Source of the DNA: Pagrus major | Taxonomy: Eukaryota > Chordata > Actinopteri > Spariformes > Sparidae | Length of the DNA: 64,000 bases | Direction: 5' to 3' | NCBI RefSeq assembly: GCF_040436345.1 | Contig: NC_133238.1 | Coordinates: forward strand, 6,078,150 to 6,142,149 | Part shown: piece after piece, positions 35,201-46,805 of the stretch | Layout: the number at the start of each line of letters is the position of its first letter | Position numbering within the stretch: position 1 is the first letter of the stretch | Made by a program: the position numbers and the translations under genes | The notes under the pieces: model-generated | Databases searched by the model: none | What the model was told of the DNA's origin: nothing | Seen by the model: the letters and a program-made list of their open reading frames with translations, nothing else

Positions 35201-38200
35201 TGCCATTGAATCGTTTTCCAAAATGTAGCAGATAACCAACACACCTGAGTCGAAGCCAAAGTCTCTTGGCTCTTGTTTGATTGGGACATGGTTGAAGGCA
35301 GTTTGGGGCGGGGCCACACCTGGACCGGGTGGTCCTGGTTCTGGGTATCGCGGATCCACCAGATCCTGTTTGAAACCTCGGGGGCCGTGGGGAACCAGGG
35401 GCTCTGAAAGGTGGCGCTGGTACGGCGGTCGTCCATCACAGCTCAAGGGTTGGTACGGTCTGTTCACCGTTTTCTCCTGATGAGGGAAAGACACACAGGG
35501 CTCCGACAGCTGCCGCTGAAACCTGACATGTGGAAGAACACAAGTTGAGGGTTTGAAGTGACTTGGTTTCAGTTAAAACATATAACAAAAAGGTATGAGT
35601 CAGAACTCACCTTGGTTCTGAGCTGAAAGGTGCACTGGGGCAGCTGATGGAGGGACGTGGCAGAGCAAAGTGCTGGCTTTGGTTGGCCTGTGGGAGGTTG
35701 TGGTGATGGGAGGGGCTCAGGGCTGGAATGTGGCTTGGGGTGCAGTTATTGGTCAGCTGAGGGGCAGGAGGTTGCAACTGCCTCTTCACGGGTTGAGGTC
35801 CAGTAGGATGGGTGGAGCCACACGGTACTGGTGTCGAGGCTGGATTCAGAGCTTTAAGCCCAGCTGGCTTGGTGTCACAGGCACTGAGGAGAGGAAACAA
35901 GAAGGAAATGTCAGGTTTCTGTATTAAATGCCTCACCCATAATTTTATTGTGACTGATACATATGTGTTATATAAAGCACTTGTCTAAAAACATTGATTT
36001 TTGTACCTGTAACTATAAAGGCACATGTCAGCTTGGAGCTTTCTGCAGGGAGACAGCTCTTTAGATGGACTGGACTCTCGCTTCACTTTGCTGATAGGCA
36101 GTCCATGAAGCATCACTGCAAACACAGACAGACAGACACACAAATAATCATCATTCTGTTCTAAAGATGTGTTCCCTGACATTAGATTTTAGGTGTACAG
36201 AAGACTTTTTTCCAACACTTTTTTCTAATCTGAAGCTAATTTAAAGTCTGTATGTTTAGAATTTGTTTGAGAGTGGTAACGTCATCTGTAAATGGCTTAT
36301 ATGAGGATTTCCAATCAGGTTTTAGATTGCATCATATAACCAAAACAGCACTGGATAAGTTGGTCCTCCTAATTGCAACTGACAAGGGACTTGTCTCTAT
36401 GCTAGTCTTGTTACGTCTCAGTGCTGCATTTGACACCTTTAGGGAATATCATTAGAAAATACCCCATTCATTTTCATCGTTATACAGATGATACACCATT
36501 ATACTTATCCATTAAGCCAGATGACACTAATCAGTCAGCCAAACTTCAGACATGTCTTAAAGACATAAAAACCTGGATGACCAGCAATTTTGCTGGCAAC
36601 TCTGCTAATGAACTCATTATCTAATGATATAGCTACTCTGGACAGCAATACTCTGGTGTCCAGAACCACGGTAAGGAATCTGGGAGTTATCTTCGATCAG
36701 AATTGGTCCTTTAACTCCCACATAAAGTCACCTATGAAACATTGCAAAAATCAGGAACATATTGTCTCAAAAAGATGCAGAGGGATTTGTCCATGCTTTT
36801 GTTACTTCAAGGCTGGATTATTGCACTTCCATTTTATGCCCCAGTAAGTCTCTAAAGACTCTTCAGCTGATCCAGAATGCTGCTGCGCATGTACTGACAA
36901 GAACTAATATTAGAGATCATATTTCTCCCTTATTAGCCTCTCAGCCCTGGCTTCCTGTAAAATCAAGAATATAATTTAAAATCCTCCACCTCACATACAA
37001 AGCCCTTAATGACCAGGCACTGCATCTTAAAGAACTCATACTACCCAATTACCCCACTAGAACACTGTGATCCCAGGATGCAGGGTTAATTGTGGTTCCT
37101 AAAGTCTCAAAAGTAGAATGGGAGGTAGAGCCTTTAGCTATCAAGCTCCTCTCCTTTAGAACCATCTTCCAGTGTCGGTTCGGGAGGCAGACACTCTCTC
37201 TTCATTTAAGAGTAGGCTTAAAATTTGCTTCCCGACACTCAACAGAGAAAATGTCTATTCTGTATGAGGAGTGATACTTATACCCCTTTCAGACAAAAAA
37301 CCCCACTAACACCTGCTAACATCTGGCACTTGTGTTTATTGTGAATGAGTACGATCAGTATCAAATGACTTTGCAGTGGTCACGGGTCTTTATTGGCTCC
37401 AGCTCCAACAGGCAGTAATGGCAATACATGACCGGGTGGACATGCCAATTTTCGCCCCTGTCAGGAGCAACACGGAGGCTCCATTGTCTGAACCAGAGCA
37501 GCAAACTTGTCAATGCTGTGCACTAGAGGTAGGCTCCTTCCATTTTTACCCTTCACAATAAGAGTCATGGATAAATGCTTATCATTGGAAACTTCACTGT
37601 TAGAAAGCCTGTCCAGGCCCCCGGCAGATGACTGCAGTGCTGCTCTTTGATGACTGTTCAGAGGGACAGCTGACTCCTTCCTTCCTTATTACTGTCCTGT
37701 TTGTGCGTTCGTGAGGATTATGTGAATACTGTACATAATGAGCCTGTTAAGGATCATTGTAGAACGGATGTATGATGTGGTTAAACTTTATAGCTTTATC
37801 AGTTTAGATTGTAGAGTTGTAACTCGCTCTAATGTGCAAGCCTTTCCTTCCGCAGTTATCCAACAGTTCACTCGTATATTGTATAACTCGGGTAATCATT
37901 TATAACTCCTCTAATATGTTATCATTTCAGTTCAACAGCCTGTGATCTGCTCTGAGTGTCTGCATGTTCAAGTTCACTGTTATATTATAGGCTAATTCTG
38001 ACGTGAATCTCCATTTCTATATACTCTGTGTATAGACTTAATTTCCTTGTGCTTTACTGCCTCATGTATGTTCTAGTAGCAGCTAAGGTTAATATTGTGC
38101 ATTGGAGGATTATGGCTAGTCAAGTTAGTGGTTTATTAACCATTGTTGGTTAATACAATATTTGTGATTATCATTATATTACAGCCTATCCCTATATTGC

Positions 38201-40773
38201 AACCTATATTGATGGTCCTAACTGTATTTTTTCCTTTTATTTCTCATAGAACACAAACACAAGCTCAAACCTACACACAGACTCAAGATAAATACAGTCT
38301 ACACCCAGTGTGCAGCAATTGAGAAATAAAGCCTCTTGAACATACAAGTGTGTGTGTATGCTGTCAATTATTATTGAAAATCAGAATCGGCAGGTCAGAC
38401 TATAAAAAGTTTTTAAAACTCGGAATCAGCTAAGGAAATTGCAATTGGTGCATCTCTAGCCCTGACACACCACAAAGACTGCTCAGGAATGGCCTGAGGA
38501 ACCTGACAAAGAGCTCGAGGCCTACAAAGTTCCCAGATCCGAAGCAGGTCAAGCATCCGTGGGATGTACACGAACAAGTCTGATCCATGGAGGCCCCACC
38601 TCACAACCCACAGGAGTCGAAGGATCTGCCACCAGATGCCACAGGACACCACCAGAGGTCCTGTGTCCATGCATCGATGGGTCAGAACCAATACTGATCC
38701 ATTGCAGCGCCTCCATTCATCAGACTTGTTCCAGCACATTCCAATGATGCTTGATTGGATTGGGATCTGGGAAATCAGGAGGCCAGGTCAACACCTTGAG
38801 TTCTTTGCCGTGTTCTTCGGACCATTCCTGAACAGTTTATGCAGTGTGGCGGGGCGCATCGTCCTGCTGGGGGTGGCACTGCCATCAGGAAGTGCCATTG
38901 CCATGAGGGGGTGTGCTTAATCTACATCAATGTTATTTGATTCACCTCTTAGTCCTTTCAATGTTTTAGCTGATCAATGTGTAAAAAAAGCTGTTTTTTG
39001 AGTCTTATTCCCAGCTCGTCAAATACTGACGCTTTGGTTTTCCCAACTTGGCAAGTACTGACGCTTTGAGATGGCGTCTGACCCAACCTATGATCCCGAA
39101 GCGTATATATAGCAGCAGGACGGTGTATATGGAATAAAGTCAAAATAAACTACACTGTGTTCATCACAACGAGGGCTATGAAAATACCTGGATTGCCAAC
39201 CGAGCCTGCTAACTTCTGGTTTAACGCCCGGCTAATTTGAACGGGGATAAAATAATTTAATCGTGCGGCTCTTCTAGACTTTCCAAATGTTATTGGACCG
39301 AATGGCTCTAATTATGATAGTGAAATGAGTCATTCTGTGGGGGTTTGATACGCTCAAAATAATTTATCTACCGTTTTACAGACGCTTCTTTCACAATGGG
39401 TTGTTTTCTCTTCTGTTACAACTGTTTCCTGCGCAATCCTGACGTAGGATATACTGTATCAGGCCTTGGCAACACAATAATTGTTAGGGGGAATTCATTG
39501 TTGGTGTTGGCCTTTTTTTATGGGATTTATTTATATACTGTTGAAAACATTCATTATGAGATCAAGGCATAAATAAAGAATGTATATTATCCCCTGAGCG
39601 CACTCTATAAATATTAGAAAAGAAAAAGATACTTACAGCTGTTGGACTGGAAATCTGGGACAAACTGCTCATCATCAGGAACCTGAGCTGTTACAGGGGA
39701 AAAGACAGGATATTAAAAGACTCTTCCCATCAAATTTTCACCCTTGGATATCCTGAGACAGTAAATCAGTGAATGTTAAATTCCCTGTGGAAAGGCATGA
39801 CCACACTGAAGTGTATACAGTGTGTTTTTTTATTACATGTGGTTTCCTGATCTCACCTTCTGCGATCCATATCTCCTGGAGCTGGCTCAGATCTTGAAAG
39901 AGCTCTGCAAGACAGTTATGAAATCAGATTTAATGAAATTAGACAGTTATGAAATTCGAATTAAATAGGCGTACTGAGATCTAATATGTATTAACATTGC
40001 TTTCCAAAGTGAAATAATGTGATACTTTAACAGAATTACCACGTTAACGTTCAGACTCTAATTTATGTTTTCTTCTATCTGGCAATCTCCTGCTCACTTT
40101 TTATCAAGCAAATTGTAGCATTTGCTGTGGACATCAATGTTTCATACAAATACAAAATTCAGAAAATAAGTAGAATGGACCCTCTTTACAGGAAACATTT
40201 TGACTGTCAAAGCAGGAAAAGCACAGGTGGAATTTATAACATTAATGATGGTTGTGTTAGGTGGGCTATTTTCATGTCTGTAGTATTGTGCATGCTCACT
40301 CACTGGCATGTCTTGTTAGAACACTTAATAGAATGGAGCCATTGTTAATGTTAGTTGTCAAACCTGTGCTTTTCCTCCTTTTACAAGTCAAAACGTCTGT
40401 TGTGAAAAGAGCTGTCATGGATCAGGTCCAACAGTCAACAGTCCATTTTATTTGTATTTATACAGCCCAATATCAAAAGCTGTCTGCCTCAAAGATACCA
40501 TGATGAGCTTACCTTCTGTGTCCTGAGCCAGCTCTGTGTCCATGAACTTCCTCTTCCTCTCACTGAGACATCTCTCTGCTTCTCCTATGTGACATTTCTA
40601 AAAGTTCAACAATAAACCTGTTTAGTGAACATAAATTGTGAAACCGAAATGTAATCAATCCTTGGTCGCCCTCTTACACAGGTCGCTTAATGTACGAAAT
40701 TGTTGTTGAATTGTTTCAAACTCACACTCTCAGGGACCCCGAAAGGGACCTGCTGATCATAAAAGCCATCCAT
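32294..40773 (-). CDS. etv5: ETS transcription factor of the PEA3 family, ETV5-like
   Basis: Twelve coding exons (- strand): 40773-40726 (5' end of this exon is 40791), 40597-40513, 39904-39857, 39687-39637, 36115-36007, 35883-35611, 35522-35245, 34945-34880, 34740-34678, 33852-33701, 33326-33225 and 32527-32294. All are GT-AG and join in phase to 502 aa (human ETV5 is 510). It begins [11 protein letters not shown] as in ETV1/ETV5. The acidic activation domain ([29 protein letters not shown]) spans about 44-76. FQRQLSEPC follows mid-protein and the ETS domain is about 355-436 with the recognition helix [14 protein letters not shown] intact. VKRE, IKQE and VKQE fit SUMO consensus sites. [17 protein letters not shown] and the crygs neighbour favour ETV5 over ETV1/ETV4. 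Family members are nuclear and FGF/ERK-responsive. The C-terminal tail is diverged. Whether this is etv5a or etv5b is not decided. Confidence 0.92.
33880..34440. repeat. MITE-like repeat in an etv5 intron
   Basis: Begins TGGCTCAATCCCATTTCAAA with runs of CCCCT, and near its far end has the inverse (GGAGGGCCATGTAGCCC, CTCCCTACCCTA). The start resembles the GGCTGAATCCC terminus of the MITE at 18901. Boundaries are approximate. Confidence 0.45.
36240..37290 (+). pseudogene. Decayed L2/CR1-type LINE reverse transcriptase fragment
   Basis: Antisense to etv5, in the intron between 36116 and 39636. Pieces of an RT occur in order but in different frames: [29 protein letters not shown], then a large internal deletion to [16 protein letters not shown] (the FADD box changed to YTDD), [54 protein letters not shown] and WLPVKSRI. 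Frameshifts and stops throughout rule out function. Confidence 0.85.
37291..38440 (-). other. etv5 intron, nothing recognised
   Basis: AT-rich intronic DNA between the LINE fragment and the Tc1 fragments. No coding sequence, terminal repeats or structured RNA that I can support. Confidence 0.5.
38450..38700 (+). pseudogene. Tc1-like transposase C-terminal remnant (+ strand)
   Basis: The + strand reads [20 protein letters not shown] and later [17 protein letters not shown], matching the C-terminal part of a Tc1-family transposase (the usual QEWFEEHDKE, SMEAPPRNLQDLKDLL). Deletions and frameshifts are evident: the NPIEHLW catalytic segment is scrambled. It abuts an oppositely oriented fragment of the same gene at 38701. 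Confidence 0.7.
38701..38985 (-). pseudogene. Tc1-like transposase C-terminal remnant (- strand) with transposon end
   Basis: On the - strand the sequence reads [10 protein letters not shown], a stop, [20 protein letters not shown] and [15 protein letters not shown]. This is the region holding the second Asp and third acidic catalytic residue of Tc1/mariner transposases. The usual Glu of NPIEH is Lys here and there are in-frame stops. From about 38890 a deletion joins it to a terminal block (TTTCAATGTTTTAGCTGATC) that is shared with 30379-30398. Confidence 0.75.
38986..39500. repeat. Dispersed repeat with duplicated ACTGACGCTTTG motif
   Basis: The sequence CTCGTCAAATACTGACGCTT is followed about 30 bases later by CTTGGCAAGTACTGACGCTT, an imperfect tandem pair. 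The following stretch (39180-39330) has a higher GC content than the surrounding intron and looks repeat-derived. The family is not identified. Confidence 0.4.
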
Positions 40774-40849
40774 GTTGCAGGAGTCTTCACCCTGGAATAA
40801 AGAGGGGTGGGACGACAGATTAGGAAAACCTTTCTCCTTACCTCCATGA

Positions 40850-41610
40850 CCTCACAGCAGGGATGGTGACACGAGTATGAGACTTGGACTAAAATCGCAC
40901 TTAAGTTGCCTCGCACAGAGACCTGAGTCTTGACTTGGAATTGCACTCAAAAGCCTTGAGACTCGACCTCGCGCTCTGGGACTCGTGAACAATCTTTGTT
41001 TTCAGTCTGGCGAGCTATCCCTCCCTCCAGTTTCACAAGCACGCGGCCACAGATGATGACTTATACCGCAGCTCAAAACAACACCACAGCTAGCACACCG
41101 GCAGCTGCTGTGTCATTTGTCATCACCTTTGGCTATGAAGACTTCACACAAGGGCTAAACAAAAGACTCGCCAAATGGAACGTCTGCAGAATCAAAATAA
41201 AGAGCGCTACATCGACTACATACAACTTTATCAGGCACATGAAAACACACCTGAATAGGTCAGTTAGTCAATTGTGACAGTTAGCATCTATGGACAGTTA
41301 GCAAACATGTTTAGCTCTAAAGGAAAGCTTTCATTGTGTGTTTTTTCATATTGAAATATGATAAGCCTGTTTAAAGTGATCATATACCAAAAAATGATCA
41401 ATACTAATACAGTATGCTAATAGATAAAGGAGTGATAATAACACAGTTCCTTAGATATAGTTATACAGTGTTCTCAGCAGACTGGCTGACATCCAGCAAA
41501 TGATAGAATTCTCATTACAGCCATAAAAGACTTGAGACTAGACTCTGACTTGCACCTCAGAGGCTTGAGACTTGACTTGGACTTGCAAAAAAAGACTTGT
41601 GAGTATCTCT
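40850..41610 (+). mobile_element. hAT-like transposon remnant with partial BED zinc finger
   Basis: The ends are inverted: CAGGGATGGTGACACGAGTA on the left and CAGGGCAGAGATACTCACAA read inward from the right, both followed by GACTTG-rich subterminal repeats. The interior carries a 93-codon frame (40996-41277) with YEDFTQGLNKRLAKWNVC and TTYNFIRHMKTH. The latter is the second half of a BED finger; one of the first two Cys positions is lost. The transposase core is absent. It lies in etv5 5' intron DNA. Confidence 0.7.
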
Positions 41611-42117
41611 GCCCTGCAGTAGTGTTGACAGTGGCCATATAAGCTCTGTTGTCAATGACAGCCTAATGCAACCTCCTTCAAGTTAAATCTGACGTGCATG
41701 CAAGCTGCAGGTGGAACAAGTCTTCCAGGACCTTTAAATAGAGGATGCTATAATGCTAGTTTGCTAGATGCTAATTTTAAGGAGAAAAAAGTACTGTGGA
41801 GGCACTGTCAACTTTGCCGTCCAACTCAGAGAGAGGTGTGTGCTGCAGAGTCAATAAATGCCTCGTCTTAAAGCTGCCATGTCAAAACAATATTATTGTA
41901 GATTACAAGAAACGTGTAAGGCACTGCAGATGGATAAATGTTGTTTCTGAATGAAAGGGGAGTTTACATGATGACAGCTGCATCTTAATCGAATCAATAG
42001 TGAGGCCAGTGAAGATTCACACCTCTACTAATAATTAATGCACTTAAAGTAAATCTTTGTTGTAGTGTCTCAAAAATGGAGAAACAGGTGTTGGTATAGT
42101 TGGACATTTTGGTATAC

Positions 42118-42132
42118 AATAACAACAACAAC

Positions 42133-42173
<41 letters not shown>
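42118..42173. repeat. (AAC)n(AAT)n microsatellite
   Basis: A few AAC units grade into about 15 AAT units. Translated on the - strand it gives a meaningless poly-leucine frame. Confidence 0.97.
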
Positions 42174-42175
<2 letters not shown>

Positions 42176-42794
42176 TGATACATTATATAACAATAATATC
42201 TATAGTCAAATTATAGTTATGATTTTTGTTTCATTTTTGATTTACTGAAAGGAGCATGCTATGCTATGTTTTGAATATTTTGTATACTACATTACATCAA
42301 CCCTATAGAGTGCTGCAGGACTGAGTCCTTAAACCCAGAAATAAGTTTGTATTTTGGCATTAGATTAGATAGATGTATCTGTTCATGGTAAAGTGTGTGT
42401 ATATTATAGTGTAATAAGAAGCTTAGTGGCAACATTAAAGTCATGCAACCGCAATGTAGTTAATTTATAGCCTAGCCTTAGCTTTTCACTTCTGGCGAAT
42501 GCATTCACACTTCAAAACTATGAGAGTGTGTTTTCAGATTTTTTTTGTTTTTCATCTTAAAGCAGCTACATTCATGTTGAATCTAGTGGCCCCTGTGGAC
42601 AAAGGCGGTATGAGCACCACTGCCTGCTGTGGTAAAGATGTTGATCTGACAATAGTGGACAGATTTTTAAGACAAATCTTTCTTTTTTAAACACAGCTGT
42701 TTACTGGATGCATAGCAATGAGCTAATGTATGTATTTGTGGCTATGTAAAATTAATTACTGTAATGACAATGACACACCTTTGTTTTAGTGTTG

Positions 42795-42930
42795 TACCCT
42801 ACAGACAGACTACAGAGCAGCTTCTTCTCTGAGGCTGTGAGACTCCTCAATACATCCTCAGCACACCGCCATAAAAAATACATTACATTTTTACGACTTA
42901 TTCGACTTGGTGACAAGATTTAATACTAAT
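42795..42930 (+). repeat. LINE 3'-end fragment
   Basis: CAGACTACAGAGCAGCTTCT, then CTCCTCAATACATCCTCAGC and ACACCGCC. The same order of blocks is seen at 48130-48230 and corresponds to the extreme C-terminus and 3' UTR of a LINE. Too short for a family call. Confidence 0.55.
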
Positions 42931-43243
42931 AATAATAATAGCCCAACGACATAGCCAATCTTCTCGTTGATGGTCTCTTTTTTTTGCAAATGTAGTTCAT
43001 ATGGAGGCATCAGTATTAAACTGAGACTCCTTCATAACCAGTTTGAAATTGAAAAGTTAGTCATGTTAAAAACCTTCTGAGATGATACTAACATGGGTTA
43101 AAATGTTGGTAACACTGTTTAAGTCCTTTAAATTCATCTACTACATCTACTTATTCCTGCTCAGTCAATCAAACTAAATTCACTGCACTAGGAGGACAGG
43201 GACAAACTGATGGTCTTATGTTAAATGACATTAAGAAGGTCTC

Positions 43244-43590
43244 TCATGACATTAACATAGGAAAGTCAAATTCAGGTTTGCTTTTCTTGAAGTCAGTAGG
43301 CTTCCGTAGGTAAACAACACCTCCACTACAACTGCTCTTGCAACTGATATCCAATTGATATCTGGTCAGTTTACTCACAACACCAACACAAATTAAATCA
43401 TACATCCTGCCTGGGTCCTTCCCCGTGGTGTTTTCAACCAATAAATCAGAACACGTCAATAAAAACGACTGGGTAGTGGAGCTCGGCCTGCCGCACAGGA
43501 GGCACAGCACGTCTGCGGGGCTCTGCTTGTTTTTCTCAATGAAGTGTAACTTGATCCCGGCGGGTGGGGGCAGCTCACCGTTGACACATT
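43244..43590 (-). other. Open frame with ZAD-like cysteine pattern beside the etv5 promoter
   Basis: A - strand frame is open from a TAA at about 43590 to a stop at 43244, about 115 codons, with no ATG at its head (only a GTG near 43510). It reads ELPPPAGIKLHFIEKNKQ, then VLCLLCGRPSSTTQSF, DLLVEN, YDLICVGVVSKLTRYQLD and YLRKPTDFKKSK. The CxxC near the start and the later LIC...SKL.RYQ segment resemble a ZAD-type zinc-binding domain, but the expected second Cys of the later pair is Val. It overlaps the etv5 CpG-rich region. It could be a coding exon, a pseudogene fragment or chance; I cannot tell. Confidence 0.3.
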
Positions 43591-44110
43591 AGCCAACAGA
43601 GCACCCAGAACAGATTTACGACGCTAACAGGCCCTACGGGCAGCTGCTGCAGACGGAAACGCGGCTATGCACAGCGGACAGATGCGGGGACATTGGACGA
43701 AACGTTCCCTTTGATTTTCAGAAAATGGCGTTCGCCTCTCGGTCCGTAACCGCTCTCCTCAGTGGCCGCAGCGGACCGCGACGATGCGGTTTATGTAACA
43801 AAGCACAGGAAAAGCCAGCCCACGCATGTCCGCTACTTTATAACATGATAGAATATTAATGGAGGACTCACTTGACAGGTGAAGTTTCTTGGCAGTGTGT
43901 AAAAACGAGCTCGTCGGAGATGTCTTCCCCTACATCGCCTGCACCTCCTCGACTCAAACCCGACTGTGGATTTTTCTCAATGAACAGCTTTGATCACAGG
44001 AGCCGTGTCGAGCCCCCTGCCGCCGCTGCCATTGGCTGGAACGCAGCGTCAGTCAAAGGGCGAGCCAATCGTCTTCGAGACTGGGCCGTCGTCCGTGCCT
44101 TGTGTTTTTA
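43500..44110 (-). promoter_or_regulatory. CpG-rich promoter region, probable etv5 first exon
   Basis: A local GC- and CpG-rich island in AT-rich DNA, about 2.7 kb upstream of the etv5 initiator exon. It contains two CCAAT boxes (- strand at 44031-44035, + strand at 44065-44069) and a candidate splice donor on the - strand (ACG followed by GTGAGC, near 43578-43583) that could end a 5' noncoding exon. The acceptor of the ATG exon (TTATTCCAG, just above 40791) requires such an upstream exon. The precise start site is not visible. Confidence 0.55.
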
Positions 44111-45430
44111 ATGAATGGCTGTGTTTCATTCATGGATCCACAGAGCTCTTAAACGGCCAGAGCCACCATTCCGGTTAATGATTAAGTCAATAGGTGGATA
44201 AATAAATAAATACATCCAAATTAACTAAATGTATGACTCAATGAAATAATCATAAAAATATAAATAACACATTTTAAAGGCTCAGATAACATATTATTAA
44301 TATTGACTTCATTCTATTCTCTTATTTTCTTCAATAATACACCATAAAATAATATAATAGTACATATATTTATGAATTATACCATTTATTCATGAAAACC
44401 ACTGTTACATTTAAATCATAGATTTTCAAATATGTACTTGTAGTAAGATTTGGCTTAGTAAAATAATAATGAGCACTATGACGTCATTAAATGAAGAGAA
44501 TGCTTCTAATGCAAAATACATTTTTCATTCCTTAACCTCCTTAGATTGTGCTATTGTCATTTAACAACTACACTGAGTGTAGTTATGTAGTATGTCCACT
44601 ACTACTGCTATTTTTTTATAATAATATTTCTTCTTCTTATCTAAACTCATAATAAATAAGACTTATTAGTTAATTAATCAATTAGCCAAACATTAGAAAA
44701 TTAATCAACAGTTATTTTGATAATGGATTAATATTTAGGTCATTTATCAAGCAAAAAGCAAAAAAAAACAACAAAAAAAAAACAAAAAAACTCTCTAGAA
44801 GACATATTAAGTTCCAACCAGTTTCACATATAATATTGCTCTTGTTATGTGAATTTCATGGGAATATGTCCTCTTTGGAACATTAGACCTTGTTTCCCTG
44901 TGGTCTGAACGATTAACTAATTCTTAATCTGATGTCATGAGTTGGGCTTTTCTGTAACTTTTGGTTGAGATGTAATATCTTAGTTTTATTTTTCTAGACA
45001 TGGCCATCTTCGAGAGTGTATTTCTTTTATTTTCTCCCCACAAGTAATTCTTCATCATATGGTCATCTAATGTTATATTTTGTCTTTATCAGCTTCTTCA
45101 TAGCCTAGAAGGACAGGCTCTTGAAGACACTCTAACCAACTTTTGTATCATAGTTATACATTTAGTTATACGTTATTCATTTCTATTGTGAACATGCACA
45201 TTTTGATTGCTATATGAATCATTTTTTCCTATTGTGATGTTTTTAAAAAATGGTGTAATGTTTTTTGTCGGCCCACAGTACCATGTAGTCAGCCTACATA
45301 TTTCTACTGTCTGATTCAGGAATGTTTTTAATCAGTAACGTGATGTTATTTGCCCAGGTGTGTTTGATAGGGTTTTGATTGATGGCTGTCTGCAATGTGA
45401 CCTGATTGGTCCACATGGGTCTACAAACCT
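44111..45430. other. Intergenic AT-rich DNA upstream of etv5
   Basis: Very AT-rich. A repeat end of the GATTAAT/ATTAATC type lies at about 44660-44745, followed by an A-rich stretch at 44757-44790. No gene is seen. Confidence 0.5.
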
Positions 45431-45990
45431 TTTTTAAGATGGTCTCCCCCTTTGTTTTGTAAGATAACCTGACGAGTACCGAAATGTCATTATTAAAATT
45501 CCTTGCAAGTGTGCGGGAGTTTTTTTTCCTGATTTTGTCTTTCTGCCTTTTTAAAATGTGATATTTTCTTTTTTGTTATGACGGGGAGACCAAAAGTAGT
45601 GCTGTAACTCTGCTACCAAACACCATCTGACATCACCATGTGGTGTTTTTCCTAGAACGTCATAATTAGAGTTTCAGAACCATCTTTGCAGCAGACTAAT
45701 CACGTTTTTGTGATGTCATATCTTTGTGACTTGTGTTGGTGTTGTCCCTGGATGGACTGTGTTTCCAACCTAAGAAAAAGTGATGTCCACATCTGGAATA
45801 AGCTGTCGTGGCTGAATGATTTATGTATAGGACTCACACTCAACAGACTGGGTTCTTTTTTCCTTTTTTGAAACATATTGTTATACTTTTAAGTGCTGTA
45901 TCGTAGGCAACTGGACTTGTTTCAGTTTCTTGAAGATGTTTCACCTCTCATCCAAGAGGCTTCTTCAGTTAAGAAGCCTCTTGGATGAGA
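45430..45990. repeat. Possible Penelope-like element debris with a perfect hairpin
   Basis: CCTGACGAGTACCGAAATGT followed by TTGCAAGTGTGCGGGAGTTT resembles the ends of fish Penelope/Neptune-type elements. At 45946-45990 a second such piece forms a perfect inverted repeat: 20-bp arms TCTCATCCAAGAGGCTTCTT and its complement around a 5-base loop. No reverse transcriptase or GIY-YIG coding remains. The family call is from memory of the motif and is tentative. Confidence 0.4.
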
Positions 45991-46614
45991 ATATCCCCTT
46001 TCACAATGTTAAATGTGCGTTTGAAAGGATAACTAACTCCCATGTGTTTTTTTTCCAGTCTTTTTCCAGAGTTAGCGTTCCAAAGCTTTGACTTTACAAA
46101 CACATGATTGGTCAGTTGCAATGATGGTCCTGGACCAACATTAATCGTGATGTTCTAGGAACAACACCAGCACAGCGATATCAGATGACCAATGAGAGAC
46201 CCTCATTCAGGCCACAAGCTGAAACGCGTCAGTCTGTTAAAGTTGTTCCATATGCTACAAGTGTCGCTGGAGCTTTTTGGCCTTTTTGTTGCGGTGTAGA
46301 AATACTGTACCACCTCTCCTGAGACACGACCGCAGTTCAGTGACTGTAATGCGTTTGATAGATTTAATGGAGGATCACACATGACTGCTTCAGAGTCCAT
46401 TCATCTCACTGGGTGGTAGAGCAGTTTGTCCACTTTTAATTCCACTTTGATCTCTTTCCACTTCATTACCAGTTACTGCACTGAGATCACAGAGTGTCAC
46501 GTGATCTATTCCTTTATAGGCCAGAAGGGAAGTTTTCATACAGTACCTCTTTGATACAGTATTTCAAGTGACAGGCCACACAGCCACATACACTTGGCCC
46601 ACATTAATTGATGA

Positions 46615-46805
46615 ATTACAGTTCAGAGGTGGTCCAGAACTGGTAGCCAGAGCATGGGTTACCATGACATAAGCCTGGGTTCTGGGCCAGAATAGGGCCG
46701 GCTATAGTTGGCTGAACGGAGGCCCACGTCATGGGCATCCATGTTCTGGCCCACAATTCATTGCTGTATCGGGGCCAGGGGTATGTGGCTATGTGGCCTG
46801 TCACT
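46615..46805. repeat. Dispersed repeat rich in TGGGCC/GGCCCA
   Basis: Contains several TCTGGGCC, GGGCCGG and TTCTGGCCCA motifs in both orientations, unlike flanking AT-rich DNA. It looks like a small fish interspersed repeat; the family is unknown. Confidence 0.4.

Noticed and set aside
38413..38739. 108-codon - strand frame
   Set aside because: It crosses the junction of the two oppositely oriented Tc1 fragments and does not follow the transposase frame.
41994..42176. Poly-leucine frame on the - strand
   Set aside because: Product of reading an (AAC)n(AAT)n microsatellite.
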